Assembly (NCBI GenBank): GCA_020199835.1
Contig: JAIVJV010000004.1
Location: forward strand, 124,001-188,000
Direction: 5' to 3'
Origin: Acidobacteriota bacterium
GTDB taxonomy: Bacteria; Acidobacteriota; Blastocatellia; Pyrinomonadales; Pyrinomonadaceae
Length of the DNA: 64,000 nt
A model generated the notes under the pieces. It saw only the letters and a program-made list of their open reading frames with translations, was not told where the DNA came from and did not search any database. A program made the translations under genes and the position numbers. Of the stretch, positions 8,022 through 17,019 are shown piece by piece. Each line of letters opens with the position of its first letter. The stretch's first letter is position 1.

Positions 8022-9200
8022 ATGCCGTACGAGAAGGTAACAATCGGTGGTGCTCACAGCGACATTCTTTCGTGGGCCAATCACGAGTTTTCTATAGAAG
8101 AGCAATCGATGTTGCGCAACGTCTCGCGCTTGCCGTGTTTGTTCAAGCACGTCGCCCTCATGCCTGACGCACACCTGGGCAAAGGCAGCATGGTTGGTTC
8201 GGTAGTCGCCACGAAGGACGCGGTGATTCCCGCGACCGTCGGCGTCGATATCGGTTGCGGCATGATGGCCGTGAAGACGCCTTTCAAGAGCGGCATTCTC
8301 GACGGAAAGTTGAAAGATTTGCGACTCGCCATCGAGCAAGCGATTCCGACAGGTTTCAGCGAGTACGGCGAATCGGTTGACGAGTCGTCTTATTGGGAAG
8401 GCTGGAAAGACTTCGCGGATCTGCATCCAGGCGTTCGCGATCGCAAAGCCAAAGCGATGAAGCAACTGGGTACGCTTGGCGGCGGGAACCACTTCATCGA
8501 AATCTGTCTCGACACTGAAAACTTCGTTTGGTTGATGCTTCACTCCGGCTCGCGCAACATTGGTAAGGAACTTGCCGACCGTCACATCTCGACCGCGAAG
8601 TCGTTGTGGAAACTGTCGGAGCTTCCCGCGCCCGATCTCGCTTACTTCATTCAGGGCACGCCCGAGTTTGCGGCTTACTGGAAGGACTTGAAGTGGGCCC
8701 AAACGTATGCGATGAAAAACCGAGAGATCATGATGGCGCGTTTGCTGGAGGTATTTAACAAGCTGTTCAATCACCGTCAGCCGTTCAAACCTGAGCTTCA
8801 GGTGAACTGCCATCACAACTACGTTGCGCTCGAGGAGCATTATGGCGAGAAGGTTTTCGTCACGCGCAAGGGCGCCATCAATGCCGACAAAGACGCGTTT
8901 GGCATCATTCCCGGTTCGATGGGCGCGAAGTCGTACATCGTCAAGGGACGCGGTTCGGCGGAGAGTTTCAATTCGTGCTCGCACGGCGCGGGCCGCAAGA
9001 TGTCTCGCGGCGCGGCGAAGCGAGCTTTTACGAAAGCCGACCTGGAGTGCCAGACCGCGGGTGTTGAATGTCGCAAGGACGCGGGTGTGCTGGATGAAAT
9101 TCCGGGCGCTTACAAGTCAATCGAGAAGGTGATGAAGAACCAGGAAGATCTGGTTGAGGTCGTTGCCGAGATCAAGCAAGTTGTTTGTGTGAAGGGCTGA
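8022..9200 (+). CDS. rtcB: RtcB family RNA-splicing ligase
   Basis: A 392-aa GTP-dependent RNA ligase that joins 2',3'-cyclic phosphate (or 3'-phosphate) ends to 5'-OH ends through a covalent His-GMP intermediate. Mn-binding and active-site blocks are present: DIGCGM with C79, GGGNHFIEI near 150-160, HHNYVALEEH near 265 and SHGAGR with the guanylylated His at 321. It is about 90 residues shorter than E. coli RtcB (408) or archaeal RtcB (~480, with intein-free core), which matches the compact bacterial subgroup used in RNA repair. No rtcA or archease gene is adjacent. It diverges from the attenuated ATP-grasp gene. Confidence 0.93.
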   Translation: MPYEKVTIGGAHSDILSWANHEFSIEEQSMLRNVSRLPCLFKHVALMPDAHLGKGSMVGSVVATKDAVIPATVGVDIGCGMMAVKTPFKSGILDGKLKDLRLAIEQAIPTGFSEYGESVDESSYWEGWKDFADLHPGVRDRKAKAMKQLGTLGGGNHFIEICLDTENFVWLMLHSGSRNIGKELADRHISTAKSLWKLSELPAPDLAYFIQGTPEFAAYWKDLKWAQTYAMKNREIMMARLLEVFNKLFNHRQPFKPELQVNCHHNYVALEEHYGEKVFVTRKGAINADKDAFGIIPGSMGAKSYIVKGRGSAESFNSCSHGAGRKMSRGAAKRAFTKADLECQTAGVECRKDAGVLDEIPGAYKSIEKVMKNQEDLVEVVAEIKQVVCVKG

Positions 9201-9224
9201 GGTTTTTGGACCATCAGCCTTCAC
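9189..9224. terminator. Hairpin between convergent rtcB and DUF2306 genes
   Basis: An 11-bp stem with one bulged G (GTGAAGGGCTGA / TCAGCCTTCAC) and a 13-nt loop overlaps the rtcB stop. There is no U-tract on either side, so it may be a processing or stability element rather than a strong terminator. Confidence 0.4.
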
Positions 9225-9239
9225 GGCACACTGAACCCG

Positions 9240-9926
9240 CTACCGCGTCTGTGGCAACGCATCTTTAGTCACGATCGTATCAACGTTCTTCCTGACCGGC
9301 GCTTTCGCTGGCGCGCCAGAGAGCGCGGCGCGGATCTCACGCCAGTGGATCGAGATGTCCGCAAAGACCAGGGCCATCGCCAGACAGGCCCAGATGATCG
9401 CCTGCACGATCTCGACGCCAAGCGCTTCCCATCCGGTGATACCCATCACAAACCGCGCCGCGATAAACACCAGCGCAAGCGCGTAACTACGTGTGGCCCA
9501 CTGCCGGTGCAGCGCGATCTTCCGCTTGAACGCAAACAGAAACGCCAGTGCGGTCGCAGTCATCACCATCGTGGCGTCCACGACTCCCAAAACTGTGAAC
9601 GAACGCGGCGCGCCCATCCGCTCCTGATAATACTGAATGTATGCACCCATCGGCGCCATCAGCAGCGCGCCGGCGACGTACATCCGGCCCATCACCCGGT
9701 GTGCCTTCGGAAACCGCTGTCTCATCCGTTCGGAAAACTGCAACGGCGCAAACAGCAGCACGATCGCGCCGAAAATACCGTGCGGCAGCAACCACCACTT
9801 AAACGCTTCGTAGCGTTGCCATACCGGATTCTCCGGTTCGACGAGAAAGCGTTCGTTGTGATACAGGACGTAAAGGCTGGCCAATCCAATTAAGGTAAAC
9901 GTTACATACTTAGCGTTGAGCTTCAT
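9240..9926 (-). CDS. DUF2306 family membrane protein
   Basis: A 228-aa integral membrane protein with about five hydrophobic segments. It matches the DUF2306 pattern: a His early in helix 2 (PHGIFGAIVLLFAPLQF), HRVMGRMYVAG and a later RHRQWA-like block (HRQWATRSYAL). Conserved His residues in such helices suggest a heme- or quinone-linked role, but the family is uncharacterised. The ATG at 9926 is chosen over an upstream frame extension because GAAGGAGT lies 7 bases before it. Confidence 0.8.
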   Translation of the reverse strand: MKLNAKYVTFTLIGLASLYVLYHNERFLVEPENPVWQRYEAFKWWLLPHGIFGAIVLLFAPLQFSERMRQRFPKAHRVMGRMYVAGALLMAPMGAYIQYYQERMGAPRSFTVLGVVDATMVMTATALAFLFAFKRKIALHRQWATRSYALALVFIAARFVMGITGWEALGVEIVQAIIWACLAMALVFADISIHWREIRAALSGAPAKAPVRKNVDTIVTKDALPQTR

Positions 9927-9980
9927 CGGGGACTCCTTCGGGGTTCCTCTTCCACTCTTTAACGCGAACTTTCGCTGCAA

Positions 9981-11237
9981 TTAGGTCCATTCCGTCTCTG
10001 CGAGGCGCCGGCGAATGTAGTTCCGCTCAACGTGGTTGGTTGACAACGAGAGCGCTCGCTCATACGCGGTGTGTGCCTCACCGAGACGCTCAAGCCGGCG
10101 CAGCAGATCGGCGCGGGCGGCGTGATACAAGTAATAGTCTTCCAGCTTGCCACCCGCGCCGGCAGCGTCGATCAAAGCAAGACCTTCTTCAAATCCCTCC
10201 GCCATCGCCACTGCCGCGGCGTGGTTCAACGCAACCACCGGAGAGGAAGAGATGCGCCGCAACTCGTGGTACAACGCGACGATCTGGCGCCAATCAGTTT
10301 CGGCGGCCGTTTTGGCTTCGCAATGAACGGCGGCGATCGCCGCTTGAAGCTGGTACTTGCCGACACGTCCCAGCGACAGCGCGCCTTCGACCAACCCGAC
10401 GCCTTCTTCGATTGCCGCGCCATCCCAGAGGGAACGATCCTGCTCTTCGAGTGTGACCAGTTCGCCGCGATCGTTGACGCGAGCTTTACGCCGCGAGTTT
10501 TGCAACAACATGAGCGCGAGCAGACCGATGTTTTCCGGTTCGGTTGGCAGGAGTTCGCAAAGCAAGCGTCCGAGACGAATCGCTTCCGCGCACAGATCGT
10601 TGCGTACCAGGTGTTCGCCGGCGCTGGCGGCGTAGCCTTCGTTGAAGATGAGATAGATCACGGCTTGCACCGCAGCTAAACGATCCTGAAGCCGCTCGAG
10701 TGCGGGAATTTCATAAGGGATGCGCGCGAGGCGGATCTTTTGTTTGGCGCGCACGAGACGCTGGGCCAGGGTTGTTTCTGAAAGGAGAAACGCGTGCGCG
10801 ATCTCGGTGGTGGTGAGTCCACCGAGTGTCCGTAGCGTGAGTGCAACCTGTGCGTCGCGACTCAGCGACGGATGGCAACAGGTGAAGATTAAACGCAGGC
10901 GATCGTCAGGATATTCGACCGCTTCCTCGATCGAAGCTGGTTCGGCAAACGGCTGGAGGCGCACCGTTTCATACTCGATCTCCGATTGTTTGTCGGCTCT
11001 GGTTTTGTCGCGACGGAAAGCGTCGAGCAGTTTTCGCTGTGCGACGGTAGTCAACCATGCGCCGGGATTGCGCGGTGGACCATCACGTTGCCAACTCGAC
11101 GCCGCGGCTACGAAGGCCTCGTGTAACGCTTCCTCAGCGAGATCAAACGAGCCTGATTGGCGGATGAGTGTGGCCACGATTCGGCCGTACTCTTCACGGA
11201 AGACTCGTTCGAGTGTTGCGCTCGCTCCATCCAACAT
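9981..11237 (-). CDS. ECF RNA polymerase sigma factor, ECF42-like, with TPR C-terminal domain
   Basis: A 418-aa sigma factor. Residues ~10-75 are region 2 (VFREEYGRIVATLIRQ, DLAEEALHEAFVAA), ~110-165 region 4 (LTLRTLGGLTTTEIAHAFL, SETTLAQRLVRAKQKI). The remaining ~240 residues form a helical TPR-like domain (DUF6596). This long C-terminal extension in place of an anti-sigma factor defines ECF42, a group repeatedly found next to DGPF/YciI genes, as it is here. It probably directs a small stress or detoxification regulon. An upstream TTG (11273) also gives an open frame, but the ATG at 11237 matches the family N-terminus better. Confidence 0.88.
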   Translation of the reverse strand: MLDGASATLERVFREEYGRIVATLIRQSGSFDLAEEALHEAFVAAASSWQRDGPPRNPGAWLTTVAQRKLLDAFRRDKTRADKQSEIEYETVRLQPFAEPASIEEAVEYPDDRLRLIFTCCHPSLSRDAQVALTLRTLGGLTTTEIAHAFLLSETTLAQRLVRAKQKIRLARIPYEIPALERLQDRLAAVQAVIYLIFNEGYAASAGEHLVRNDLCAEAIRLGRLLCELLPTEPENIGLLALMLLQNSRRKARVNDRGELVTLEEQDRSLWDGAAIEEGVGLVEGALSLGRVGKYQLQAAIAAVHCEAKTAAETDWRQIVALYHELRRISSSPVVALNHAAAVAMAEGFEEGLALIDAAGAGGKLEDYYLYHAARADLLRRLERLGEAHTAYERALSLSTNHVERNYIRRRLAETEWT

Positions 11238-11287
11238 CGAAGCGAGCGTTACACAATCGCCCGACCCGCGCAATCCCGGTCAAATCT

Positions 11288-11653
11288 TTAGGCAGCTGCT
11301 TCGGCCGCGTGTTCGACAAGGGGTCTGACTTCGATCGTGCCAGTGCGTGCTGAAGGGATTCGGGCAGCGATGCTGGTCGCCTCGTCGAGATCTTTGGCTT
11401 CTATCAGGAAATACCCACCGAGTTGCTCGTGTGTCTCGGCGAACGGCCCGTCAGTGACTAAATCCTTGCCGTCGCGCACGCGCACCGTCGTAGCCGTCGT
11501 AATCGGTTGCAACTCGGAACCGCTCAAGAACTGGCCGCGTGATTCCAGTTCGCCACGCAGATTCCTGTATTCGAGGTAAACCTGCTGGCGCTCCGCGTCC
11601 GTGATTGCGTCCCAACTCTGTTCGTCGTGGTAAATCAGCAACATGTATTTCAT
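11288..11653 (-). CDS. YciI-like DGPF-domain protein
   Basis: A 121-aa YCII-related protein with the characteristic VTDGPFAETHEQLGGY block (about 65-80) and the opening MKYMLLIYHDE. These are small cytosolic dimeric alpha+beta barrels, of unknown catalytic role, that are genetically linked to ECF42 sigma factors. AAGGAG precedes the ATG. The sigma gene follows on the same strand, so the two form an operon in which the DGPF protein is likely the target or partner of the sigma factor. Confidence 0.88.
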   Translation of the reverse strand: MKYMLLIYHDEQSWDAITDAERQQVYLEYRNLRGELESRGQFLSGSELQPITTATTVRVRDGKDLVTDGPFAETHEQLGGYFLIEAKDLDEATSIAARIPSARTGTIEVRPLVEHAAEAAA

Positions 11654-11735
11654 CAGTCTGCTCCTTCATCAAATAACTTGCTTACAACCCTACGACGCAC
11701 GAGGATCCCGAAATCGACAATCAATCGGAAAAAAT

Positions 11736-12119
11736 TTACCCGGCAGTTTGCCGCGCACCTGGCGTTCGCAAATACGCGATCAAAAACAGCACACCTAAAA
11801 GCGAATCCACCATCGCCGCGCCCAGAATGAAGCCCGAGACGCGTTGCTGAAGGTAGAGTATCGCCACCGGTATACCGAAACTCACCTTCTCGACGATCGC
11901 GGGGAGCATCAACGGCCGATACCGCACCGGGTCGCGCGACAGCACCAGAAAAACCAGTTGCCATGCAACAGCAATCCCGATAAAACCGTAGTAGTACTCC
12001 GGGTGAGTGATCGGCGGCGGGTAATCACGGCCCGTCTGCTCTTCCATGAAGTACAACGGCAACAAAACAATCAAACCGTAAATACCGGCAACCAGAAAAA
12101 CGATTCGCGCGAATCTCAT
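11736..12119 (-). CDS. Four-helix membrane protein, unknown function
   Basis: A 127-aa protein with four hydrophobic segments (about 3-22, 45-63, 73-95, 97-117) and a periplasmic loop containing [21 protein letters not shown]. The P-P[10 protein letters not shown] block looks conserved-family-like, but I do not recognise the family by name. The ATG at 12119 is preferred to an upstream one because GAAGGAGT lies 9 bases before it. Head-to-head with the DinB gene. Confidence 0.7.
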   Translation of the reverse strand: MRFARIVFLVAGIYGLIVLLPLYFMEEQTGRDYPPPITHPEYYYGFIGIAVAWQLVFLVLSRDPVRYRPLMLPAIVEKVSFGIPVAILYLQQRVSGFILGAAMVDSLLGVLFLIAYLRTPGARQTAG

Positions 12120-12202
12120 GAAACCAACACTCCTTCGAACACAATCTTTCTTAAGTTTAAATGGCAGTATAAACTGGCGATCCAACCTCTCTGGAGGCAA
12201 TC

Positions 12203-12721
12203 ATGAACCTCGCGGATATCAAACGTCTGTTTAATTACACGGAGTGGGCAAACGATCTGGCGATGGACGCAGCGGCCAGGCTGCCCGATGAGAATCTGCG
12301 TCGCGACGTGGGCATCAGTCACGGCTCGATCTTCGGCACCCTCGTTCACATGGCGGGCGCCGAATGGATCTGGTTGGAAAGATGGCATGGACATTCGCCA
12401 TCGAAAACTGAGGCATGGTCATTATGGTCCACCGAAGCTTGCGCGGATCTCAGTGGTTTGAAAGAACACTGGCGCTCCGTGATCGACCGGCGCGCGCAGT
12501 TTGTTTCCAGCATCGATGAAGAACGACTCGCGGCTGACTTTCATTACAAACTACTCAACGGCGATGAGAGTTCGATGCCGCTGATCGATCAGATGCAGCA
12601 CGTCGTCAATCATGCCACGATGCACCGCGGCCAAATCGTCGGCATGATCCGCCAGTGCGGCATCGACCCACCAGCAACCGACTTGCTCTTCTACCTGCGA
12701 CGTGAAATCTCTCCGAAGTAG
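12203..12721 (+). CDS. DinB family protein
   Basis: A 172-aa four-helix-bundle protein of the DinB/YfiT superfamily. It starts with the typical LFNYTEWANDLAM, and the three metal-ligand His positions are in HMAGAEWIWLERWHG and NHATMHRGQI. DinB proteins bind a divalent metal and often act as thiol-S-transferases or in stress detoxification; the substrate here is unknown. CTGGAGG lies 7 bases before the ATG. It converges tail-to-tail with the S9 peptidase. Confidence 0.88.
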   Translation: MNLADIKRLFNYTEWANDLAMDAAARLPDENLRRDVGISHGSIFGTLVHMAGAEWIWLERWHGHSPSKTEAWSLWSTEACADLSGLKEHWRSVIDRRAQFVSSIDEERLAADFHYKLLNGDESSMPLIDQMQHVVNHATMHRGQIVGMIRQCGIDPPATDLLFYLRREISPK

Positions 12722-12727
12722 CGGCGA

Positions 12728-14845
12728 TTAACGCTCGCTGATATTGCTCGGCTCGTCGAGGTACTTCTTCAGCCAGCCGTGGACTTCCTGATACCAGTAG
12801 CGGCTGTTCTCGCCCTTCAGAATCCAGTGGTTCTCGTCGGGCCAGATGATCAGCCGACTCGGAACGCGCAAGCGTTGCAGCACGCTCCAGTTTTCGAGCG
12901 TCTGATTGAGCGGCACGCGAAAGTCGTTCTCCCCAACCGAAAGCAGTATCGGCGTGCGAAACTTCGCAGCGAAACGGATCGGATTCTGCTCGCGCCACAC
13001 CGCGCCTTGTTCCCACACTGGACCACCGTTGTTTACTTCACGCAAATAGATCGTGTCGCTGGTGCCCCACTGTGATTCGAGATTGATCAAACCAGCGTGA
13101 CTGATGAGCGCCTTGTAACGCGTCGTCGTAGCTTGCATCCAGTTCGCGAGGTGTCCGCCGTAGCTCGCGCCGGCCGCTGCCTGTCGCGAACCATCCACAA
13201 ACGAGTAAAGGCGAATCGCCTCGTCGGCCGCTTCGTTGATCTCGTTACCCGGTCCCTTGAACGGATCACCCTGAATGCTCTGCGCAAACGCCTCGCCGAA
13301 TCCTGTCGAGCCTGAATAGTTCGTCAACAACACGACGTAACCCGGTCGCGACAACATGAAATAGTTCCAGCGCAGTCCCCAGTTGTCGCGCCACATGGTG
13401 TGTGGACCGCCGTGCATCAGGATGAGCAGCGGATACTTCTTTCGCTCATCGAAGTTGGGCGGCAACGCGATCATGTTGTGAATACGTTTGCCTGCTTTGC
13501 TGGTGAACCAGAAGTGACGCAGCGGTTGCCAGTCGATCTTTGCGACCTGCTCGGCGTTGAACGCCGTCAACGGCTGCTGCGTCTTCGATTTCAGATCCAG
13601 ACGAAACAGTTCGGGCGGATTGATCGCGCTTTCCCACGTGGCGATGAGGATGTTGGATGATGCTTTCGCCGGGATTTTCAGGCTGGTGTAAACACCGCGC
13701 ATCATGTCCAACGCGAGCGTAACGTTACCGCCGTCCGCCGCCAGCGTGTAGAGCTTTTCGTTCCCCGCTTCTTCCGCAGTGAAATAGATCGAGCGGCTGT
13801 CGGGCGTGAATGCATAACTACCAACGGCGCGATCAAAGCTCGTAGTGAGAACCACGGGCTGTCCGGCTTCCGGCCATGAAAGCTTCGCGAGCCGATCGAG
13901 GTTGTAGACTTTCGTATCGCTTCGTGGGTTGAAGATCGCGTACAGTGCCTTGCCGTCGGGACGGAACGTCGGCCGACTAAAACTGTCACCGCTCGTCGTC
14001 AATCGAACCGGCTCACCACCGGAAGTCGATACTTTGAAGAGCGACGTGTTCGTCATTGCATATGCCGCCGCGTCGCGATTGGTTGTGGCGACGAACACGA
14101 TCGCGTTGCCGTCGGGTGTCCAAACCGCATCGAGCTCGTCAGCGGAATCAGTGCTGCGACCACCAAAGCCACGCTCGTTTACGAGCTTTGTGCCCGCGAG
14201 TAGATCTTTCGCTTTCGCGCCGGGATCGAGAGTTTGCACAAAGAGATGGGCTTGCATTTCGTCGAGCCAACGGTCCCAATTGCGAATCGGAAACTTGTCG
14301 TAAACTCGCACGCGATACTTTTGCGCTTTGCGCTCAGCCCCCATCTTCTTATTCGCCTCGTCGTCAGCAGCGCCGGGGTAAACCGTGCTGACAAACAGCA
14401 GCGCCTTGCCGTCCGGTCGCCACTGCGCCGAACGTGCGCCAGTGGAAAGGGAAGTGACTCGCACCGCCTCACCGCCATTCGCCACATCCAGCACGTACAA
14501 CTGGCTCGCCTCATCACCTTCGCGTCTCGCTGAGAACACGATCTGCTTGCTGTCGGGACTCCACGCGACTCCGCTTTCGCCGCCTTTGCTGAACGTCAAT
14601 CTTCGCGGCCGTGCGCTGCCGTCCGCGGAAACGATCCACAAGTCCGAGACCTGATCCTTTTCTTCGTATGCAGGTTCGACGAGGGAGAACACGACCCACT
14701 TCCCATCGGGACTCGGCGCCGGCGCACCGACGCGCTTCAGCGCCCACATCGTTTCGTGCGTTAGTGGAACCTTGTTTTGTGCTACGGCGAGCGGCGTGCT
14801 CGCAATGACAAGAATGACGATGGGTAGCAGTCTCTTGATTAACAT
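12728..14845 (-). CDS. S9 family prolyl oligopeptidase-like peptidase, secreted
   Basis: A 705-aa serine peptidase. A signal peptide covers residues 1-23 (cleavage after VAQ), so it acts in the periplasm or outside. Residues ~30-420 are WD40-like (PD40) propeller repeats (PSPDGKWVVF, WSPDSKQIVFSA, WRPDGKALLFVS). The C-terminal alpha/beta hydrolase carries the triad S561 (GASYGGHL), D641 (ENDFRV) and H673 (DENHW). It resembles acylaminoacyl/dipeptidyl peptidases that trim short peptides and is likely nutritional. The ATG at 14845 has AGGAGG 6 bases upstream and gives a proper signal peptide; the frame extends a few codons further without an RBS. Confidence 0.92.
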   Translation of the reverse strand: MLIKRLLPIVILVIASTPLAVAQNKVPLTHETMWALKRVGAPAPSPDGKWVVFSLVEPAYEEKDQVSDLWIVSADGSARPRRLTFSKGGESGVAWSPDSKQIVFSARREGDEASQLYVLDVANGGEAVRVTSLSTGARSAQWRPDGKALLFVSTVYPGAADDEANKKMGAERKAQKYRVRVYDKFPIRNWDRWLDEMQAHLFVQTLDPGAKAKDLLAGTKLVNERGFGGRSTDSADELDAVWTPDGNAIVFVATTNRDAAAYAMTNTSLFKVSTSGGEPVRLTTSGDSFSRPTFRPDGKALYAIFNPRSDTKVYNLDRLAKLSWPEAGQPVVLTTSFDRAVGSYAFTPDSRSIYFTAEEAGNEKLYTLAADGGNVTLALDMMRGVYTSLKIPAKASSNILIATWESAINPPELFRLDLKSKTQQPLTAFNAEQVAKIDWQPLRHFWFTSKAGKRIHNMIALPPNFDERKKYPLLILMHGGPHTMWRDNWGLRWNYFMLSRPGYVVLLTNYSGSTGFGEAFAQSIQGDPFKGPGNEINEAADEAIRLYSFVDGSRQAAAGASYGGHLANWMQATTTRYKALISHAGLINLESQWGTSDTIYLREVNNGGPVWEQGAVWREQNPIRFAAKFRTPILLSVGENDFRVPLNQTLENWSVLQRLRVPSRLIIWPDENHWILKGENSRYWYQEVHGWLKKYLDEPSNISER

Positions 14846-14942
14846 GAGTGTCCTCCTGAAGATGACGGCTGGCGCCGAAATCATACCGGAGCACTGCTAC
14901 AATCGGCTACTTCCTACGAGATTGAGGCGGCGTCTGAGCGGG

Positions 14943-15869
14943 CTATACGTCCGCCGGCTGGAGCGCTCGTTTGCGACGCGGCGAGATCTCACGCCACACG
15001 CGCGATGCGAGTCCCTTCGCGTGAAGGTGCAAGGCCGCGAACAAACATCGCTGCGCGCGCAACACTTGTCCGTGCGAAACCGAACGGCCCGCTTCCCATA
15101 CCAAGTGACTCGCCATGTTTTCTGAAAATTGTCGCGATGCACTCTGTTGCAACCCCGACGGCGCGTCGATGGCTCGCGGCAGCTTCAACCAATGTTCGCG
15201 AAACTGTCTTGTAGCTAACGAGACCATCTCCACCGCACCAGCGCTTGTTTGATCCGAACCTGGCGACGGCCGCCGCCACCTAACCACGGGTTGCTCAAAC
15301 GCAATCACCGGGTATAGCGCGGCCAGCCGTATCCATAGATCCCAATCATCGATGCCGGCGATAGAACGTTCGAACATTCCCGTGCCGGCAAGACACGAAC
15401 GCCGAAACACAACCGACCCGCTCGGGATGAAGTTTTGGGCCAACAGTTGCCAGAACAGATCGCCGCTCGGACAGTGCTGCGGGTAGCGGTCGCGCCCGCC
15501 GCGATCGGTTCCGCTGCTGAAGAGCGCTTGCGCATAAATCAAAGCGGCTTGCGGCGTTTCGCGAAGGCGTGCGACTTGCAGATCGAGCGTGCCCGGCAAG
15601 CGAACATCGTCGTCGTCAAGCAGGGCGATGTACTCTCCCGAACTCGCCAGCACGCCTGCGTTGCGCGCGCCTGCGACTCCCTGGTTCTGGTCCAGTCGAA
15701 CGTAAGTGATGTTCTTAAGGGCGCGACACACCGCGGCGGTTTCGTCAGTTGACCCATCGTCAACGACGACGACTTCCACGTCCGTCCCCGCAGCCAACGC
15801 ACTTTCAATCGCGCGCGGCAACAACTGCGGACGGCTGTGTGTCGGGATTACAACGCTAACCGTGGCCAT
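14943..15869 (-). CDS. GT2 family glycosyltransferase
   Basis: A 308-aa family 2 glycosyltransferase with a GT-A fold. VSVVIPTHSRPQLLPRAIESAL opens the nucleotide-sugar site, EVVVVDDGSTDETAA gives the conserved acidic residues, and YIALLDDDDVRLPGT carries the DxD motif near residue 95. It is cytosolic or membrane-associated. Its start overlaps the end of the next gene upstream by 14 bp, placing it third in a minus-strand glycan operon with a GT4-like enzyme and a PIG-L-like protein. Acceptor and sugar unknown. Confidence 0.9.
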   Translation of the reverse strand: MATVSVVIPTHSRPQLLPRAIESALAAGTDVEVVVVDDGSTDETAAVCRALKNITYVRLDQNQGVAGARNAGVLASSGEYIALLDDDDVRLPGTLDLQVARLRETPQAALIYAQALFSSGTDRGGRDRYPQHCPSGDLFWQLLAQNFIPSGSVVFRRSCLAGTGMFERSIAGIDDWDLWIRLAALYPVIAFEQPVVRWRRPSPGSDQTSAGAVEMVSLATRQFREHWLKLPRAIDAPSGLQQSASRQFSENMASHLVWEAGRSVSHGQVLRAQRCLFAALHLHAKGLASRVWREISPRRKRALQPADV

Positions 15870-17019
15870 TTTCGTGTTTGCGACGGGCGAACTGCGCGAT
15901 CGGCCGCAGAACCTTGTTCATCAACGGAACGCGACCGAGTTGATTTCTCAATCGCAGCGTTGGCGAATTCACCAGCATCGTTTCAAGCTGTGCCTGCTTA
16001 CCTCGCACAGCCAGTGTCATCCATCGCAGATACTCGGCCACTGCCCGATTCTCTTCGGCAGCATCGATCGCGGGAAGTTCGCGAAACTCCGCCATCACTT
16101 CGCCATAGAGATTGATGACGTCATCAACAAGACTTTCAAGATTCGACGCCTCACGCACTCTCAGCGACACTTCCATCGCGTCGGCCGCGTCATAGCGCTC
16201 GATTTGTTTGAGCAGTGTGTCCGCGTCAACCTTCTCGCTAAGAGTGCGAATACCGAAATTCAATCTCCTCAGTCGCTCGAGGTCGGTGGTCGTTACCAGT
16301 GGTCCACATCCCGCAGCATCGCAAAGAATCACGGCCGTGCCGACCGTCAGGGCTTCAAGCGCGCACCGCGCCTTTGCGAACACCAGATCGTAATTGCCAA
16401 GCAGAGTTTCCGGGTTAGTTGCTGAAGCGTTTATTCCTGAGCCGACGACGTCGAGTTTAATATCGGCCCGCTTGCATGCCTCACGCACAGCGTTCAGGTG
16501 TGTCCAGTTGTTTGCGTTGTTGCTGAAAACGAGTGCGCGAACAGGTTTTGCCGGCAGAGGTTCGCGAGCCGTAAACCGTTCGAGGTCCGCCGCGTGCAAC
16601 TGCACCCGAACGCGTTCTTCCGGGATTGCGTGTTCCAGCACCAGCCGGTCGCGGCAAGTGTCGTCAACTGCCACATAACGGAGAATGCGCGGATGCACGG
16701 GCGGCGCTGAGATCCAGTCAGTCCAACTGTGACAATAGAAAACCGCGGGTACGTTTTCGAATTGCAACAGCGACGTTATGAGCTCGGTGTTGTGATTGCC
16801 GTGAATAACATCCGGAACCGCGCCGACGCGATTCAGATTGTCGACTACGGGCACGGTGGCGCGCCGCAACTCGTCTGCGATGTGGCCCAACTCCGGTGCA
16901 TAGACAATCGGATAGTGTCCTTTGCGCAAGAGTCCGAGTGCGAGATCGCGCACGTATGTTTCGGTGCCTGTCAGTGTCGCCAGGGTCGCATTCGCGATCA
17001 GGACCTTAAGCCCGGACAT
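15856..17019 (-). CDS. GT4-like glycosyltransferase
   Basis: A 387-aa protein with a GT-B architecture. The N-terminal Rossmann half starts KVLIANATLATLTGTETYVRDLA, a typical acceptor-side opening. The second half has RALVFSNNANNW and the NYDLVFAKARCALEALTVGTAV block, where the E in a glycosyltransferase-1 family binds the nucleotide sugar. Overlaps both neighbours by 14 bp, implying translational coupling. Likely makes a surface glycan. Confidence 0.82.
   Translation of the reverse strand: MSGLKVLIANATLATLTGTETYVRDLALGLLRKGHYPIVYAPELGHIADELRRATVPVVDNLNRVGAVPDVIHGNHNTELITSLLQFENVPAVFYCHSWTDWISAPPVHPRILRYVAVDDTCRDRLVLEHAIPEERVRVQLHAADLERFTAREPLPAKPVRALVFSNNANNWTHLNAVREACKRADIKLDVVGSGINASATNPETLLGNYDLVFAKARCALEALTVGTAVILCDAAGCGPLVTTTDLERLRRLNFGIRTLSEKVDADTLLKQIERYDAADAMEVSLRVREASNLESLVDDVINLYGEVMAEFRELPAIDAAEENRAVAEYLRWMTLAVRGKQAQLETMLVNSPTLRLRNQLGRVPLMNKVLRPIAQFARRKHENGHG

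Noticed and set aside
7911-8984. Long minus-strand open frame opposite rtcB
   Set aside because: It lies antisense to an unmistakable rtcB and has no recognisable domains; shadow of a GC-rich coding strand.
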